A DNA stretch of 52,406 bases, from positions 1-52,406 of the forward strand of contig NZ_JALNMJ010000031.1 in assembly GCF_023156505.1 (NCBI RefSeq). Reading direction: 5' to 3'. The translations under genes were made by a program, and so were the position numbers. Below the pieces are notes generated by a model. It was not told the origin of the DNA. It ran no database searches and worked only from the letters and a program-made list of their open reading frames with translations. This DNA is from Roseibium sediminicola (GTDB lineage Bacteria; Pseudomonadota; Alphaproteobacteria; Rhizobiales; Stappiaceae). How positions within the stretch are numbered: the stretch's first letter is position 1; each line of letters begins with the position of its first letter. Of the stretch, positions 8,276-16,805 are shown in pieces.

Positions 8276-9006
8276 TGCGGCAATCGGCAAGTATCTCTAA
8301 CAGTATGGGCAGCATGACCAACCCGTCGAAATTTCTGTTCAATGTCGACTTCTCGGAACCCGAGGAGCCGCAGGAGGTTGCGCCGGCTGAGCCCGAAGTG
8401 CCGATGATCACGGTGGCGGAGCACAAGAAGCTCCTGAAGGACGCGCAGGCAAAGGCCTTCGAGGAGGGCCGTGTCAAGGCACTTCAGGATCTGCAGACCA
8501 AACAGGAAACCCTGCTGACGCAGGAGGTCGGTCATCTGGTCGCGGCCGTCGGTGGCGTTCTTGAGACCCTGGACGATGTTCAGGCCACCCGGGAAAAAGA
8601 TGCGATCAGCCTCGCATTTCTTGTGGCTAGACGGCTGTGCGCCCATCTGATTGCCCGTCAGCCGCTGGCCGAAACGGTGGCGTTGGTGTCAGAATGTCTG
8701 GGGCCTCTGCGCAAGGCGCCGCACCTTGTTATCCGGATCGCGGAAAAGGATGTCGAGGCCCTGAAGGCCCAGGTGGATCCGATCGTGCATGAAAAGGGCT
8801 TTGACGGTCGCCTGGTCATTCTCGGGGAACCGGAGATCGGCCGCGGCGACTGCCATATCGAATGGGCCGACGGCGGTATCAGGCGGGACCGCAAGGCGCT
8901 GGAGACGGAGATCGATACGAGCATTCGCGCTTACCTGCGGGCGCGCGCATCCGAGAAACGCGGAACACCGTCCGCCACGCCGGCGGAAAAGGAAACTAAC
9001 GAATGA
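8275..9006 (+). CDS. fliH: FliH-like regulator of the flagellar export ATPase
   Basis: FliH binds and restrains the export ATPase FliI and links it to FliN on the C ring. This 243-residue protein is acidic and Glu/Pro-rich at the N-terminus (FSEPEEPQEVAPAEPEVP). It then has a helical central stretch (EHKKLLKDAQAKAFEEGR) typical of FliH/YscL, and a globular C-terminal part with GRLVILGEPEIGRGDCHIEW, a FliH-type ending. Sequence conservation in this family is low, so position between fliG and fliN is a large part of the call. ATG 8275 overlaps the fliG stop; an internal ATG at about 8305 is a possible alternative start. Confidence 0.8.
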   Translation: MRQSASISNSMGSMTNPSKFLFNVDFSEPEEPQEVAPAEPEVPMITVAEHKKLLKDAQAKAFEEGRVKALQDLQTKQETLLTQEVGHLVAAVGGVLETLDDVQATREKDAISLAFLVARRLCAHLIARQPLAETVALVSECLGPLRKAPHLVIRIAEKDVEALKAQVDPIVHEKGFDGRLVILGEPEIGRGDCHIEWADGGIRRDRKALETEIDTSIRAYLRARASEKRGTPSATPAEKETNE

Positions 9007-9338
9007 GCGACGAACAGGACACCAACATTCCGCTCGACGAGCTGGAAGCCCCCGAGCGTCACATTGACGAAGGGGATCAGCGAGAGCCGCAATCGGCCGC
9101 CGATCTCGAGGCCGTGTTCGACGTTCCCGTGCGGATTTCGGCGGTGCTTGGCCATTCGCGCATGCATGTCTCCGATTTGTTGAAACTGGCCTCGGGTACG
9201 GTGCTTGAGCTGGATCGGAAAGTCGGTGAGGCCATTGATATTTATGTAAATAACCGTCTTGTTGCCCGTGGCGAGGTTGTCCTGGTGGAAGACAAGCTCG
9301 GTGTGACGATGACGGAAATCATCAAGACGGATCGATAG
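9003..9338 (+). CDS. fliN: Flagellar motor switch protein FliN
   Basis: FliN forms the lower C ring with FliM and is the dock for FliH-FliI. The 111-residue product has an acidic N-terminal tail and one SpoA domain (about residues 35-108): VPVRISAVLGHSRM, LLKLASGTVLELD and LVARGEVVLVEDKLGVTMTE. ATGA at 9003-9006 overlaps the fliH stop by 4 nt. fliM is not in the window. Confidence 0.95.
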   Translation: MSDEQDTNIPLDELEAPERHIDEGDQREPQSAADLEAVFDVPVRISAVLGHSRMHVSDLLKLASGTVLELDRKVGEAIDIYVNNRLVARGEVVLVEDKLGVTMTEIIKTDR

Positions 9339-9350
9339 GAAAAAACGCGG

Positions 9351-10703
9351 ATGCGTCTGTTAATAGTCGGAACCCTTGGCGGCCAGCTGACAACCGCTTC
9401 GAAGATCGCCATGCAGGGCGGCGCCCAGGTGACCCATGCCGACGATGTCGAGGGCGCTCTGAGGGTCCTCAGGTCCGGGCGCGGCGCCGACCTTCTGATG
9501 GTCGAGGTGCATCTCGACATAGCCGGGCTGATCCAGAAGCTTCAGGACGAGCGGGTGCATGTTCCGGTCGTTGCCTGCGGTGTGGAAACGGATGCCCAGG
9601 CTGCGGTCAGCGCCATTCGCGCCGGCGCCAAGGAATATATCCCGCTGCCGCCCGATCCGGAGTTGATCGCCGCCGTTCTGGCGGCCGTTGCCCAGGAGCG
9701 CGGCGACCTGATCTACCGGGACGACGCCATGGCCTCCGTGGTCAAGCTGGCCGAGCAGGTGGCGCCGTCGGAGGCATCCGTTCTGATCACAGGCGAGTCC
9801 GGCACGGGTAAGGAAGTCATTGCGCGCCACGTGCACAAATGCTCCAACCGGTCATCCAAACCGTTCATCTCGATCAATTGCGCCGCCATTCCCGAGCATC
9901 TCCTGGAATCCGAACTCTTCGGCCACGAGAAGGGGGCTTTTACCGGGGCCGTCGCGCGCCGGATCGGCAAGTTCGAAGAGGCCGACGGCGGCACGCTGCT
10001 GCTCGACGAGATTTCCGAAATGGATGTGCGCCTGCAGGCCAAGCTTCTGCGCGCCATTCAGGAGCGGGTGATCGACCGTGTCGGCGGCACCCGTCCGGTG
10101 CCGGTCAATATCCGCATTCTGGCGACGTCGAACCGGGACCTTGCCGAAACCGTGCGCCAGGGACAGTTCCGCGAGGATCTGCTGTTCCGCCTGAACGTGG
10201 TCAATCTGAAGCTGCCGTCGCTGCGCGAACGTCCGGCGGATATCCTGGAACTCGCGCAGTTCTTCATCAAACACTATTCAGAAGCCAATGGCGTGCCGAT
10301 CCGGCCGCTGGCGGCCGAGGCGCGCCAGGCGTTGATGACCAATCCGTGGCCGGGCAATGTGCGCGAACTTGAAAACACCATGCACAGGGCCATTCTGCTG
10401 GCCAGCGGCGCGGAGATCGGCGTCGAGGCGATCCGCATGCCTGACGGCTCGCCGCTGGGCATTTCCAGGGGGGCGGCGGAGCGCGCCGCGCAAACGGCGG
10501 AGGCCGTGACGCGGTCCTTTGTCGGCCGCACGGTGGCCGATGTGGAACGCGACCTCATCCTGGACACGCTCGATCACTGCCTCGGCAACCGCACCCATGC
10601 GGCGAAAATTCTGGGTATTTCCATTCGCACGCTGCGCAACAAGCTGAATCAATATACCGATGAAGGCATCAGCGTGCCTGGCCCTGGTGAAGCCAGAGCG
10701 TAA
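9351..10703 (+). CDS. flbD: Sigma-54-dependent flagellar transcription activator FlbD
   Basis: FlbD activates late, sigma-54-dependent flagellar promoters and represses early ones. The 450-residue protein has an N-terminal receiver-like domain (1-120) and a central AAA+ domain with Walker A GESGTGKE near 148, the sigma-54-contacting loop GAFTGA near 195, and the Walker B region GGTLLLDEISEM. A Fis-type helix-turn-helix lies at the end (NRTHAAKILGISIRTLRNKL). The receiver lacks the usual acidic pair near the N-terminus, and the phospho-acceptor position reads MVEVHLD with Glu. This fits known FlbD proteins, which depend on FliX rather than phosphorylation. fliX is not in the window. ATG 9351 lies 12 bp after fliN. 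Confidence 0.93.
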   Translation: MRLLIVGTLGGQLTTASKIAMQGGAQVTHADDVEGALRVLRSGRGADLLMVEVHLDIAGLIQKLQDERVHVPVVACGVETDAQAAVSAIRAGAKEYIPLPPDPELIAAVLAAVAQERGDLIYRDDAMASVVKLAEQVAPSEASVLITGESGTGKEVIARHVHKCSNRSSKPFISINCAAIPEHLLESELFGHEKGAFTGAVARRIGKFEEADGGTLLLDEISEMDVRLQAKLLRAIQERVIDRVGGTRPVPVNIRILATSNRDLAETVRQGQFREDLLFRLNVVNLKLPSLRERPADILELAQFFIKHYSEANGVPIRPLAAEARQALMTNPWPGNVRELENTMHRAILLASGAEIGVEAIRMPDGSPLGISRGAAERAAQTAEAVTRSFVGRTVADVERDLILDTLDHCLGNRTHAAKILGISIRTLRNKLNQYTDEGISVPGPGEARA

Positions 10704-10776
10704 CAAGAGGCGCCCTAGGGCGTCGTGGAACGCGTCGCTTCACGTCAGGCGGCGCAGGTAAGGAACCGGAAGCGGA

Positions 10777-12963
10777 ATGTCGGACACGGCAGCAGGCGGA
10801 CAAGGCGGACCGGGCGGGCCAGAGGGACCCGCTCCGCAGCAGGCAGCGGCAGCGCCGCAGACTGGCGGCGCGCTGTCGGGCCTGCCCAGCATGCAGGAGC
10901 TGATCGACACGCTGCGCAAGGGCGATATCGGTCTCGCGACGGGCATCCTTGTGATCCTGACGCTGCTGATCCTGCCGATGCCGCCGGTGATGCTGGACAC
11001 GTTCCTGGCGGTCTCCATCATCTTCTCGGTCATGATTCTGATGACCGGCCTGTTCATCCAGAAGCCGCTGGAATTCTCGTCCTTTCCGACCGTTCTCCTG
11101 ATCGCGACCATGTTGCGGCTCGGCCTTAATATCGCCTCGACACGCCTGATCCTGTCCAACGGTCACGAGGGCACGGCAGCGGCCGGAAACGTCATCCAGT
11201 CCTTCGGCAACCTGGTGATGGGCGGCAATTTCGTCATCGGGATCATCGTCTTCGCGATCCTGGTGATCGTGAACTTCGTCGTCATCACCAAGGGTTCCGG
11301 CCGTATCGCGGAAGTGGCGGCGCGCTTCACCCTGGACGCCATGCCCGGCAAGCAGATGGCGATCGACGCCGATCTTTCCGCCGGCCTGATCGACGAAGCC
11401 GAAGCCAAGCAGCGACGCAAGGCGCTGGAGGATGAAAGCTCTTTCTTCGGCGCCATGGACGGTGCTTCGAAATTCGTGCGCGGCGATGCCATTGCCGGCC
11501 TTCTGATCACCTTCATCAACATTCTCGGCGGCATCTTCATCGGCGTCGCCCAGATGGAACTGACCTTCTCCGAAGCCGCCAACAATTATACGCTCCTGAC
11601 CATCGGCGACGGCCTGGTCTCCCAGATCCCGGCGCTGATCGTATCGACCGCGGCCGGCCTTCTGGTCTCCAAAGCCGGCGTGCACGGCGCCGCCGACAAG
11701 GCGCTGGCAGCCCAGTTCACCGGGTATCCCAAGGCACTCGGCATGTCCGCGGCGGTGATGGTGATCCTGGCGCTGCTGCCGGGCATGCCGATGATCCCAT
11801 TCTTCGGTCTTGCCGGGGTTGCAGGCTATCTGGCCTACCGTGTCAGCTCCCAGAAGAAGCAGGAAGCAGCCGAGGCCGCCCAGGTGAAGGCGGTGGAATC
11901 CGCGCCGAAACCGCTGCCGGAGCCGCCGATCACCGACGCCCTCAAGATGGACGAACTGCGCATCGAGCTGGGTTATGCCCTGCTGCCGCTGATCAACGGC
12001 AAGGCCACAGGCGACGGCGATGTCCTGACCGAGCAGATCAAGGCGCTGCGCCGCCAGGTCGCCGGCGACATGGGCGTGATCATGCCGCCGGTGCGCATCC
12101 TCGACAACATCCAGCTGGGCGCCAACGACTATGTGATCAAGGTGAAGGAAGTCGAGGCCGGCCGGGGCATTCTCTATCCGAACCATTTCATGGTGATGGA
12201 TCCGGCCGGCGGTCAGGTCAAGCTGCCGGGCACGCACACGACCGAGCCGACCTTCGGCCTGCCGGCGACCTGGGTGGAAGCCCAGTACCGCGAGGACGCG
12301 TCCCTGCGCGGCTACACGGTGGTCGATCCGGCGACCGTGCTGTCGACCCATCTGACCGAAACCATCAAGGCCAATATCAGCGAGCTTTTGACCTATGGCG
12401 ACGTCCAGAAACTCCTGAAGGAGCTGCAGGGCGAGCAGGCCAAGCTGGTCGAGGACCTGATCCCGTCGCAGATCACCGTATCGGGTGTCCAGCGCGTGCT
12501 GCAGACCCTGCTCAACGAGCGCATTTCGGTCCGCGATCTCGGCACCATCCTGGAGGGCGTGTCCGAGGCGACCGGCATGACCCGCAACACCGACACCATC
12601 GCCGAACATGTGCGCATGCGTCTTGGCCGGCAGATCTGCGCGGCCAATCTGGCGCCCGGCGGCTACCTGCCCTTGATCGCCCTGTCGCCGCAATGGGAAC
12701 AGGCGTTCCTGGAATCGATTGTCGGCGAGGGCGACGACCGCCAGCTGGCGATGCAGCCGAGCAAGTTGCAGGAATTCGTCGGCCGCGTGCGCGACACGTT
12801 CGAGGAAGCCGCCCAGCAAGGCGAGGTACCGGTGCTGCTGACCTCGCCGCAGACACGGCCGTTCGTACGCTCCATCGTCGAACGCTTCCGCGCCCACACC
12901 ACCATCATGAGCCAGGCCGAGGTCCACCCGCGCATCAAGCTGAAGACGATCGGGTCGATCTGA
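10777..12963 (+). CDS. flhA: Flagellar export gate protein FlhA
   Basis: FlhA is the nonameric export-gate protein in the MS ring. It couples proton flow to protein export and docks chaperone-substrate complexes. At 728 residues it has a Gly/Pro/Gln-rich N-terminus (1-35), eight predicted membrane helices to about 350 with the family signature RLGLNIASTRLIL near residue 120, and the cytoplasmic loop segment VAARFTLDAMPGKQMAIDAD. A large C-terminal cytoplasmic domain carries PNHFMVMDPAGG and TVVDPATVLSTHLTE. It ends the block. The fliR and flhB genes that often follow are absent; a minus-strand gene lies 38 bp away instead. Confidence 0.96.
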   Translation: MSDTAAGGQGGPGGPEGPAPQQAAAAPQTGGALSGLPSMQELIDTLRKGDIGLATGILVILTLLILPMPPVMLDTFLAVSIIFSVMILMTGLFIQKPLEFSSFPTVLLIATMLRLGLNIASTRLILSNGHEGTAAAGNVIQSFGNLVMGGNFVIGIIVFAILVIVNFVVITKGSGRIAEVAARFTLDAMPGKQMAIDADLSAGLIDEAEAKQRRKALEDESSFFGAMDGASKFVRGDAIAGLLITFINILGGIFIGVAQMELTFSEAANNYTLLTIGDGLVSQIPALIVSTAAGLLVSKAGVHGAADKALAAQFTGYPKALGMSAAVMVILALLPGMPMIPFFGLAGVAGYLAYRVSSQKKQEAAEAAQVKAVESAPKPLPEPPITDALKMDELRIELGYALLPLINGKATGDGDVLTEQIKALRRQVAGDMGVIMPPVRILDNIQLGANDYVIKVKEVEAGRGILYPNHFMVMDPAGGQVKLPGTHTTEPTFGLPATWVEAQYREDASLRGYTVVDPATVLSTHLTETIKANISELLTYGDVQKLLKELQGEQAKLVEDLIPSQITVSGVQRVLQTLLNERISVRDLGTILEGVSEATGMTRNTDTIAEHVRMRLGRQICAANLAPGGYLPLIALSPQWEQAFLESIVGEGDDRQLAMQPSKLQEFVGRVRDTFEEAAQQGEVPVLLTSPQTRPFVRSIVERFRAHTTIMSQAEVHPRIKLKTIGSI

Positions 12964-13001
12964 CCCTGAAAACGAGCTTGGGTGTGCTGGGGAAGCAGCC
13001 C

Positions 13002-13277
13002 CTAAACCACCAGATTGATCCGTGCCTGGGCCGCCGTCTGATTGCCGTAGTGGCCGAGCCGACCCTGGTTTTTCAGCACAAACAGGGTGTTCAGCTGCGA
13101 GGATTGCAGGGTGACCGACTGCATGGTGTAGGCCAGCGCGTTTATCTTGTCCAAGCGCTTGGCGGCCGATTGACGGCGTTTGGTCCAAGCCTTGTTGTAG
13201 TCCGACCAGGAGGGCTTTCGTTGTGAGCGGAAGCGGCTATAGGTGTCCCTCTGGACATAATTCCCAATTTTCGCCAT
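13002..13277 (-). CDS. Unknown 91-residue protein, paralogue A
   Basis: Not recognised. It has 91 residues, is basic in the first half and uncharged and Asn/Gln-rich at the end. It is clearly related along its whole length to the next gene: both share GNYVQRD, a WSDYNKAW core, a KRR basic patch and a LNQGR/QNQGR then NQTAA ending. There is no signal peptide or membrane helix. AAAGG precedes ATG by about 10 nt. The leader holds a single TTAACC CtrA half-site at 13337-13340 (both strands). It sits tail-to-tail with flhA, 38 bp away. A motility-linked role is inference from position. Confidence 0.75.
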   Translation of the reverse strand: MAKIGNYVQRDTYSRFRSQRKPSWSDYNKAWTKRRQSAAKRLDKINALAYTMQSVTLQSSQLNTLFVLKNQGRLGHYGNQTAAQARINLVV

Positions 13278-13415
13278 GTGAGCGCCTTTTCAAAAAGACT
13301 GCTCTCAGCGTAGCTCCCGAATGTGTGACCAAACGGTTAACGAAGTGTCCGGATCGGAGAATTTTTTACGTTGGGGAAGGTTGGGGCAATCCGGTGCCCG
13401 CGGCCTGGCGAGGTC

Positions 13416-13691
13416 CTAAATCAGCACGTTGACGCGGTTCATGGCAGCCGTCTGGTTCGCGTATGCGCCGACCCGGCCCTGGTTCTGCATCACGAACACC
13501 GTGTTGGCCTGGGAGGCCTGCACACCGATGCTGTTGAAAACGCTGGCCACGTTGCGCAGTTGCTGCATTTTCTGCGCCGATGCCTCGCGGCGTTTGGACC
13601 AGGCCTTGTTGTAGTCGGACCAGGTCGACTTCCGTTGCGAACTGAAGCGGTTGTGGTAATCGCGCTGGACGTAATTTCCGACTTTGGGCAT
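13416..13691 (-). CDS. Unknown 91-residue protein, paralogue B, behind a CtrA box
   Basis: Not recognised; it is the same length as paralogue A and alignable end to end. It starts MPKVGNYVQRD, has RKSTWSDYNKAWSKRRE in the middle, a helical region with QKMQQLRNVASVF, and ends QNQGRVGAYANQTAAMNRV. The start at 13691 is set by alignment with paralogue A; an in-frame ATG 15 nt upstream is possible. A perfect CtrA box lies 45 bp upstream. The pair probably arose by tandem duplication (138-bp spacer). Possible roles are flagellar assembly or cell-cycle linked functions, but nothing in the sequence proves this. Confidence 0.78.
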   Translation of the reverse strand: MPKVGNYVQRDYHNRFSSQRKSTWSDYNKAWSKRREASAQKMQQLRNVASVFNSIGVQASQANTVFVMQNQGRVGAYANQTAAMNRVNVLI

Positions 13692-13735
13692 GGCAGCGTC
13701 TTTCATGAACAGGGCTCGATTGTCCCAAAACGTGG

Positions 13736-13751
13736 TTAACAGCGCGTTAAC
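13736..13751 (-). promoter_or_regulatory. Perfect CtrA box upstream of the 91-residue paralogue B
   Basis: TTAA-CAGCGCG-TTAA followed by C matches TTAA-N7-TTAAC exactly and is readable on both strands. It lies 45 bp from the paralogue B start and about 90 bp from the GNAT start on the other strand. The shorter distance favours control of paralogue B. Confidence 0.75.
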
Positions 13752-13838
13752 CAACTGCAATACGCCATTCGGCCCTTGGAGCGAATGGCCGGCGCTGCTA
13801 TGGCCCATGCCGACACGCGCAACAAAGGAGATTCGACG

Positions 13839-14459
13839 GTGACACAGACGCTTGGCCCGGTCCTCAATCTGGATGGATATACAGAAGTTCCGGACGGTAA
13901 AATTGCCTTTGTCGTCACTTATCTGGAGATGCGCGAAGCCCCGGCGAAGCCCCTCGCTCCGCCTCGCAGCGACGTGACCCTGGAGCGCTGGGACGCGCCC
14001 GATGTTGCCACCTATCGCAAGCTGTTCCGGGAAATCGGCGAGGACTGGATCTGGTTCAGCCGCCTGGAGCAGGACGAGGCCGTTCTGGAAAAAACGCTGG
14101 CCGAGCCGGCGCGGGACCTGTTTCGGCCGATCAGGGACGGACGGTGTGTCGGCACGCTGGAGCTAGACTATGCCAACCCGGCTGAGCCGGTCGTTGCCTA
14201 TTTCGGCCTCGTGCCGGGAGCGATCGGCGGCGGACTCGGCCGCTGGCTGATGGGCCAGGCCGTGGACATGGCCTGGGCGCGGCCTGAGACCAAACGCCTG
14301 TGGCTGCACACCTGCACAGGCGACAGCCCGCAGGCGATCCATTTCTACCAGTCCTGCGGTTTCACCCCTTACAAGCGCGCCATCGAGGTCGCCGACGACC
14401 CGCGGCTCAAGGGGCTTCTCGGCCGGGACCGGGCGCCGCATGTGCCGGTGATCGGGTAG
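13839..14459 (+). CDS. GNAT family N-acetyltransferase
   Basis: It probably transfers an acetyl group from acetyl-CoA to an unknown small substrate or protein. The GNAT core lies in the C-terminal half: VVAYFGLVPGAIGGGLGRWL is the acetyl-CoA-binding strand and loop, and AIHFYQSCGFTPYKR is the family's motif B end. GTG 13839 was chosen because AAAGGAG lies 8 nt upstream; the frame is open upstream to 13776 but lacks a ribosome site there. The length of 206 residues is normal. It converges on mtnA across a REP pair. Confidence 0.85.
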   Translation: MTQTLGPVLNLDGYTEVPDGKIAFVVTYLEMREAPAKPLAPPRSDVTLERWDAPDVATYRKLFREIGEDWIWFSRLEQDEAVLEKTLAEPARDLFRPIRDGRCVGTLELDYANPAEPVVAYFGLVPGAIGGGLGRWLMGQAVDMAWARPETKRLWLHTCTGDSPQAIHFYQSCGFTPYKRAIEVADDPRLKGLLGRDRAPHVPVIG

Positions 14460-14492
14460 GTCGTGAAGCGACAGAGCACCCTCAACAACTGA

Positions 14493-14599
14493 CGTCATCC
14501 TGAGGAGGACCTAAGGTCCGTCTCGAAGGATGGGCCGCTTGTTCCGGAATATGCTGCCGCTCCTTCGAGACGCCGCTTGCGCGGCTCCTCAGGATGACG
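14493..14599. repeat. Inverted pair of REP-like palindromes, family A
   Basis: A unit starting CGTCATCCTGAGGAG and ending GTCTCGAAGGATG is followed, in inverse orientation, by TCCTTCGAGAC to CTCCTCAGGATGACG. Each unit is itself a palindrome and the pair can form one large hairpin. It fills the convergent gap between the GNAT gene and mtnA. Other copies are at 20873-20988 and 52261-52299. Confidence 0.9.
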
Positions 14600-14635
14600 C
14601 CGGTGTGTGTTGCTGCGGCTCCTTGCAGACGAATT

Positions 14636-15742
14636 TCACGCGCTCATCTTCACCCGTTCCGGAAACGCGTCGGCGATGGATTTCCGGTTGGGCTCCAGAA
14701 CGCCGCGTTCGGTGATAAGGCCGGTGACGAGGCGGGCCGGGGTGACGTCGAAGGCCGGGTTGCCGACCTCGGAGCCGTCGGCGACGATGTTGATCGTCTC
14801 GATGGCACCGGCCTCCGTGCGGCCGGTCATCTGGCTGACCTCCAGCCCGCTGCGTTCCTCGATCGGGATCTGGCTGACGCCGTCGGAAAGCGAGAAGTCT
14901 ATGGTCGGCGAGGGCAGGGCGACATAGAAAGGCACGTTGTTGTCCTTGGCCGCCAGCGCCTTCAGATAGGTGCCGATCTTGTTGCAGACATCGCCGGTGG
15001 CGGTGGTGCGGTCGGTGCCGGTGATGACGATATCGACTTCGCCATGCTGCATCAGATGGCCGCCTGCATTGTCGACGATGACCGTGTGCGGCACGCCGTG
15101 ATGGCCGAGCTCCCAGGCGGTCAGGAAGGCGCCCTGGTTGCGCGGCCGGGTCTCGTCGACCCAGACATGGACCGGAATGCCGCCGTCATGGGACATGTAG
15201 ATCGGCGCGGTGGCCGTGCCCCAGTCGACGGTGGCGAGCCAGCCGGCATTGCAATGGGTCAGGATGTTGACCGGTTCGCCTTCCCGCTTCAGCCGGGAGA
15301 TGGCGGCAATCAGCTCCATGCCATGCATGCCGATCGACATGTTGATGGCAATGTCCTCGTCGCAAATGTCGTTGGCAAGGGTGAAGGCAGCAGCCGCCCG
15401 GTTTTCAGGGGCCACCTGGATCAGCGACTTGCGTGCCTTGTCGAGGGCCCAGTGCAGATTGACCGCGGTCGGCCGCGTTTCCAGAAGCGCCGAGCAGGCG
15501 GCGTGGAGATTGGCGTCGGACGGGTCGGCGCGCATGGCCAGCGCGACACCATAGCCGGCGGTCGCGCCGATCAGCGGCGCGCCACGCACCTGCATCACGC
15601 GGATCGCGTGCGCGGCGTCTTCCATGGTGTGGAGCCTGGCAATCTCAAAGGCATAGGGAAACTTGGTCTGGTCGATGATCTCGACCGAACCGCCATCCTC
15701 CGCGAGCCAGATCGTGCGATATTTCTTGCCGTCGACATTCAT
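14636..15742 (-). CDS. mtnA: Methylthioribose-1-phosphate isomerase MtnA
   Basis: It converts 5-methylthioribose-1-phosphate to methylthioribulose-1-phosphate in methionine salvage. The 368-residue protein belongs to the eIF2B-alpha/MtnA fold. It has RGAPLIGATAGYGVALAM at about 50-70, the catalytic cysteine in THCNAGWLATVDWG near 165, and the catalytic aspartate in GTDRTTATGDVCNKIGTY near 245. NPAFDVTPARLVTGLITERG marks the family C-terminus. It stands alone; its substrate is made by MtnP, encoded about 34 kb away in this window. Confidence 0.95.
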   Translation of the reverse strand: MNVDGKKYRTIWLAEDGGSVEIIDQTKFPYAFEIARLHTMEDAAHAIRVMQVRGAPLIGATAGYGVALAMRADPSDANLHAACSALLETRPTAVNLHWALDKARKSLIQVAPENRAAAAFTLANDICDEDIAINMSIGMHGMELIAAISRLKREGEPVNILTHCNAGWLATVDWGTATAPIYMSHDGGIPVHVWVDETRPRNQGAFLTAWELGHHGVPHTVIVDNAGGHLMQHGEVDIVITGTDRTTATGDVCNKIGTYLKALAAKDNNVPFYVALPSPTIDFSLSDGVSQIPIEERSGLEVSQMTGRTEAGAIETINIVADGSEVGNPAFDVTPARLVTGLITERGVLEPNRKSIADAFPERVKMSA

Positions 15743-15837
15743 GACCCAACTCCGCGCTTCCGCATATTGCCTTTGAATAACCCAGGATGAGGCGGAGAGG
15801 CCAGTCTTGCCTTGCTGGTCTCATGGTAAAAAATGGC

Positions 15838-15855
15838 TTAATCTTCGTTAACCAT
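15838..15855 (+). promoter_or_regulatory. CtrA-like half-site cluster
   Basis: TTAA-TCTTCG-TTAACCAT: the second half is the extended CtrA half-site TTAACCAT, but the spacer is 6 rather than 7. It lies about 110 bp before the 193-residue membrane protein gene. Weak evidence. Confidence 0.3.
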
Positions 15856-15965
15856 GTTCCGATAGCCGGTGGATAGCGTGCTCAGAATTGGGCTGCGTCT
15901 GTTCCGCACCGGTAAGAGTCAGTTAAGACTCTATTGACCAAGAGTGAAACGGAGTCAGGCGCCTC

Positions 15966-16547
15966 ATGTCTGAAATGCAGGATAACGTTGTTCCCCACAC
16001 CCGCATGCGCTCGCTGCGCGACGCGATCCGCAAGGTTCAGCTCGGCGAAGTCGAGCGCTCCGACGTGGTGGTGGAGCTACAGGACACCGAGCGGGCCCGT
16101 CTCGACATGCTCGCGGACGAACTCAAGGACGTTTTCAGGGAAATCCCGGAAGAGGACGACCAGTTCTCGCTGCAGATCATTTCCGGATCGATGCCGCGCC
16201 TGTGGATCGACGCCACCAGCCATGTCGCGGTCGGCGGCGACCGGCGCACCTACCGGTTCTTAAAGGACACACGGCTTGGCCGGGTGGTCATCCTGGAAAC
16301 CGCCAATATCGACGACATGGCCGACTGCCTGACCGAATATATCGCCGAGCGGGTTCTGGAGCGGGAGAAGGCGCTGGAGGGCGACTGGCTCAACAACCGG
16401 CTGCGCCAGGTGGCGCTTGACAGCCAGGTGGTGCGCGTCAAGGAAAGCCGCACGCCGTGGCTGGCGGTGGTCGGCGCCTTCGGCATCGGCCTTGCCGCCG
16501 GCATAGTAGGACTTGTCGCCTTTGCCTGGTTCGCCAATCCGCTTTGA
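15966..16547 (+). CDS. Conserved-looking protein of unknown function with a C-terminal membrane anchor
   Basis: Not recognised by family. It has 193 residues. The first 165 are soluble, acidic and helical (LRDAIRKVQLGEVERSDVVV), with a mixed alpha/beta middle (FSLQIISGSMPRLWIDATSH). One membrane helix lies at about 168-190 (AVVGAFGIGLAAGIVGLVAF), with four residues after it, so it resembles a tail-anchored inner-membrane protein facing the cytoplasm. Upstream is a CtrA-like half-site. It converges on a metallophosphoesterase across a REP pair. Confidence 0.8.
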   Translation: MSEMQDNVVPHTRMRSLRDAIRKVQLGEVERSDVVVELQDTERARLDMLADELKDVFREIPEEDDQFSLQIISGSMPRLWIDATSHVAVGGDRRTYRFLKDTRLGRVVILETANIDDMADCLTEYIAERVLEREKALEGDWLNNRLRQVALDSQVVRVKESRTPWLAVVGAFGIGLAAGIVGLVAFAWFANPL

Positions 16548-16571
16548 TTTTTTGAATTTTCCGGCACCTGA

Positions 16572-16724
16572 GTGTCACCCCGGACAAGCGAAGCGCAAAT
16601 CCGGGGCCTACTCGCCGGGCAGCTTGCTGAAGCCGCAGGTGCGTTATCAGGAATTGCTCGCCTGTTCCCACCATTCTGGAAGTGAGTAGGCCCCGGGTCT
16701 CGTTTCGCTCGCCCGGGGGGACAC
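16572..16724. repeat. Inverted pair of REP-like palindromes, family B
   Basis: The left arm at 16572-16613 (begins GTGTCACCCCGGACAAGCG, ends GGGGCCTACTC) is matched in inverse by 16684-16724 (begins GAGTAGGCCCCGGG). The pair fills the convergent gap between the membrane-anchored protein and the metallophosphoesterase. Confidence 0.8.
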
Positions 16725-16805
16725 CGAATTATCCGCCAATTTTTTCGCGGCCTACGCATGGCCGTTGCAAGGGGCGCAAAGGCAGCGCTCCGGGTTTATA
16801 TCCGC

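Noticed and set aside
10669..13188. 839-residue open frame on the minus strand across flhA
   Set aside because: It is antisense to flhA, its composition is that of a GC-rich shadow frame, and it has no recognisable domain.
14594..15790. 398-residue plus-strand frame across mtnA
   Set aside because: mtnA is certain from its catalytic motifs; this frame is its shadow.
15900..15940. Short hairpin GAGTC...GACTC as a terminator or riboswitch
   Set aside because: The stem is only 5 bp, has no T-tract and lies in a promoter region.
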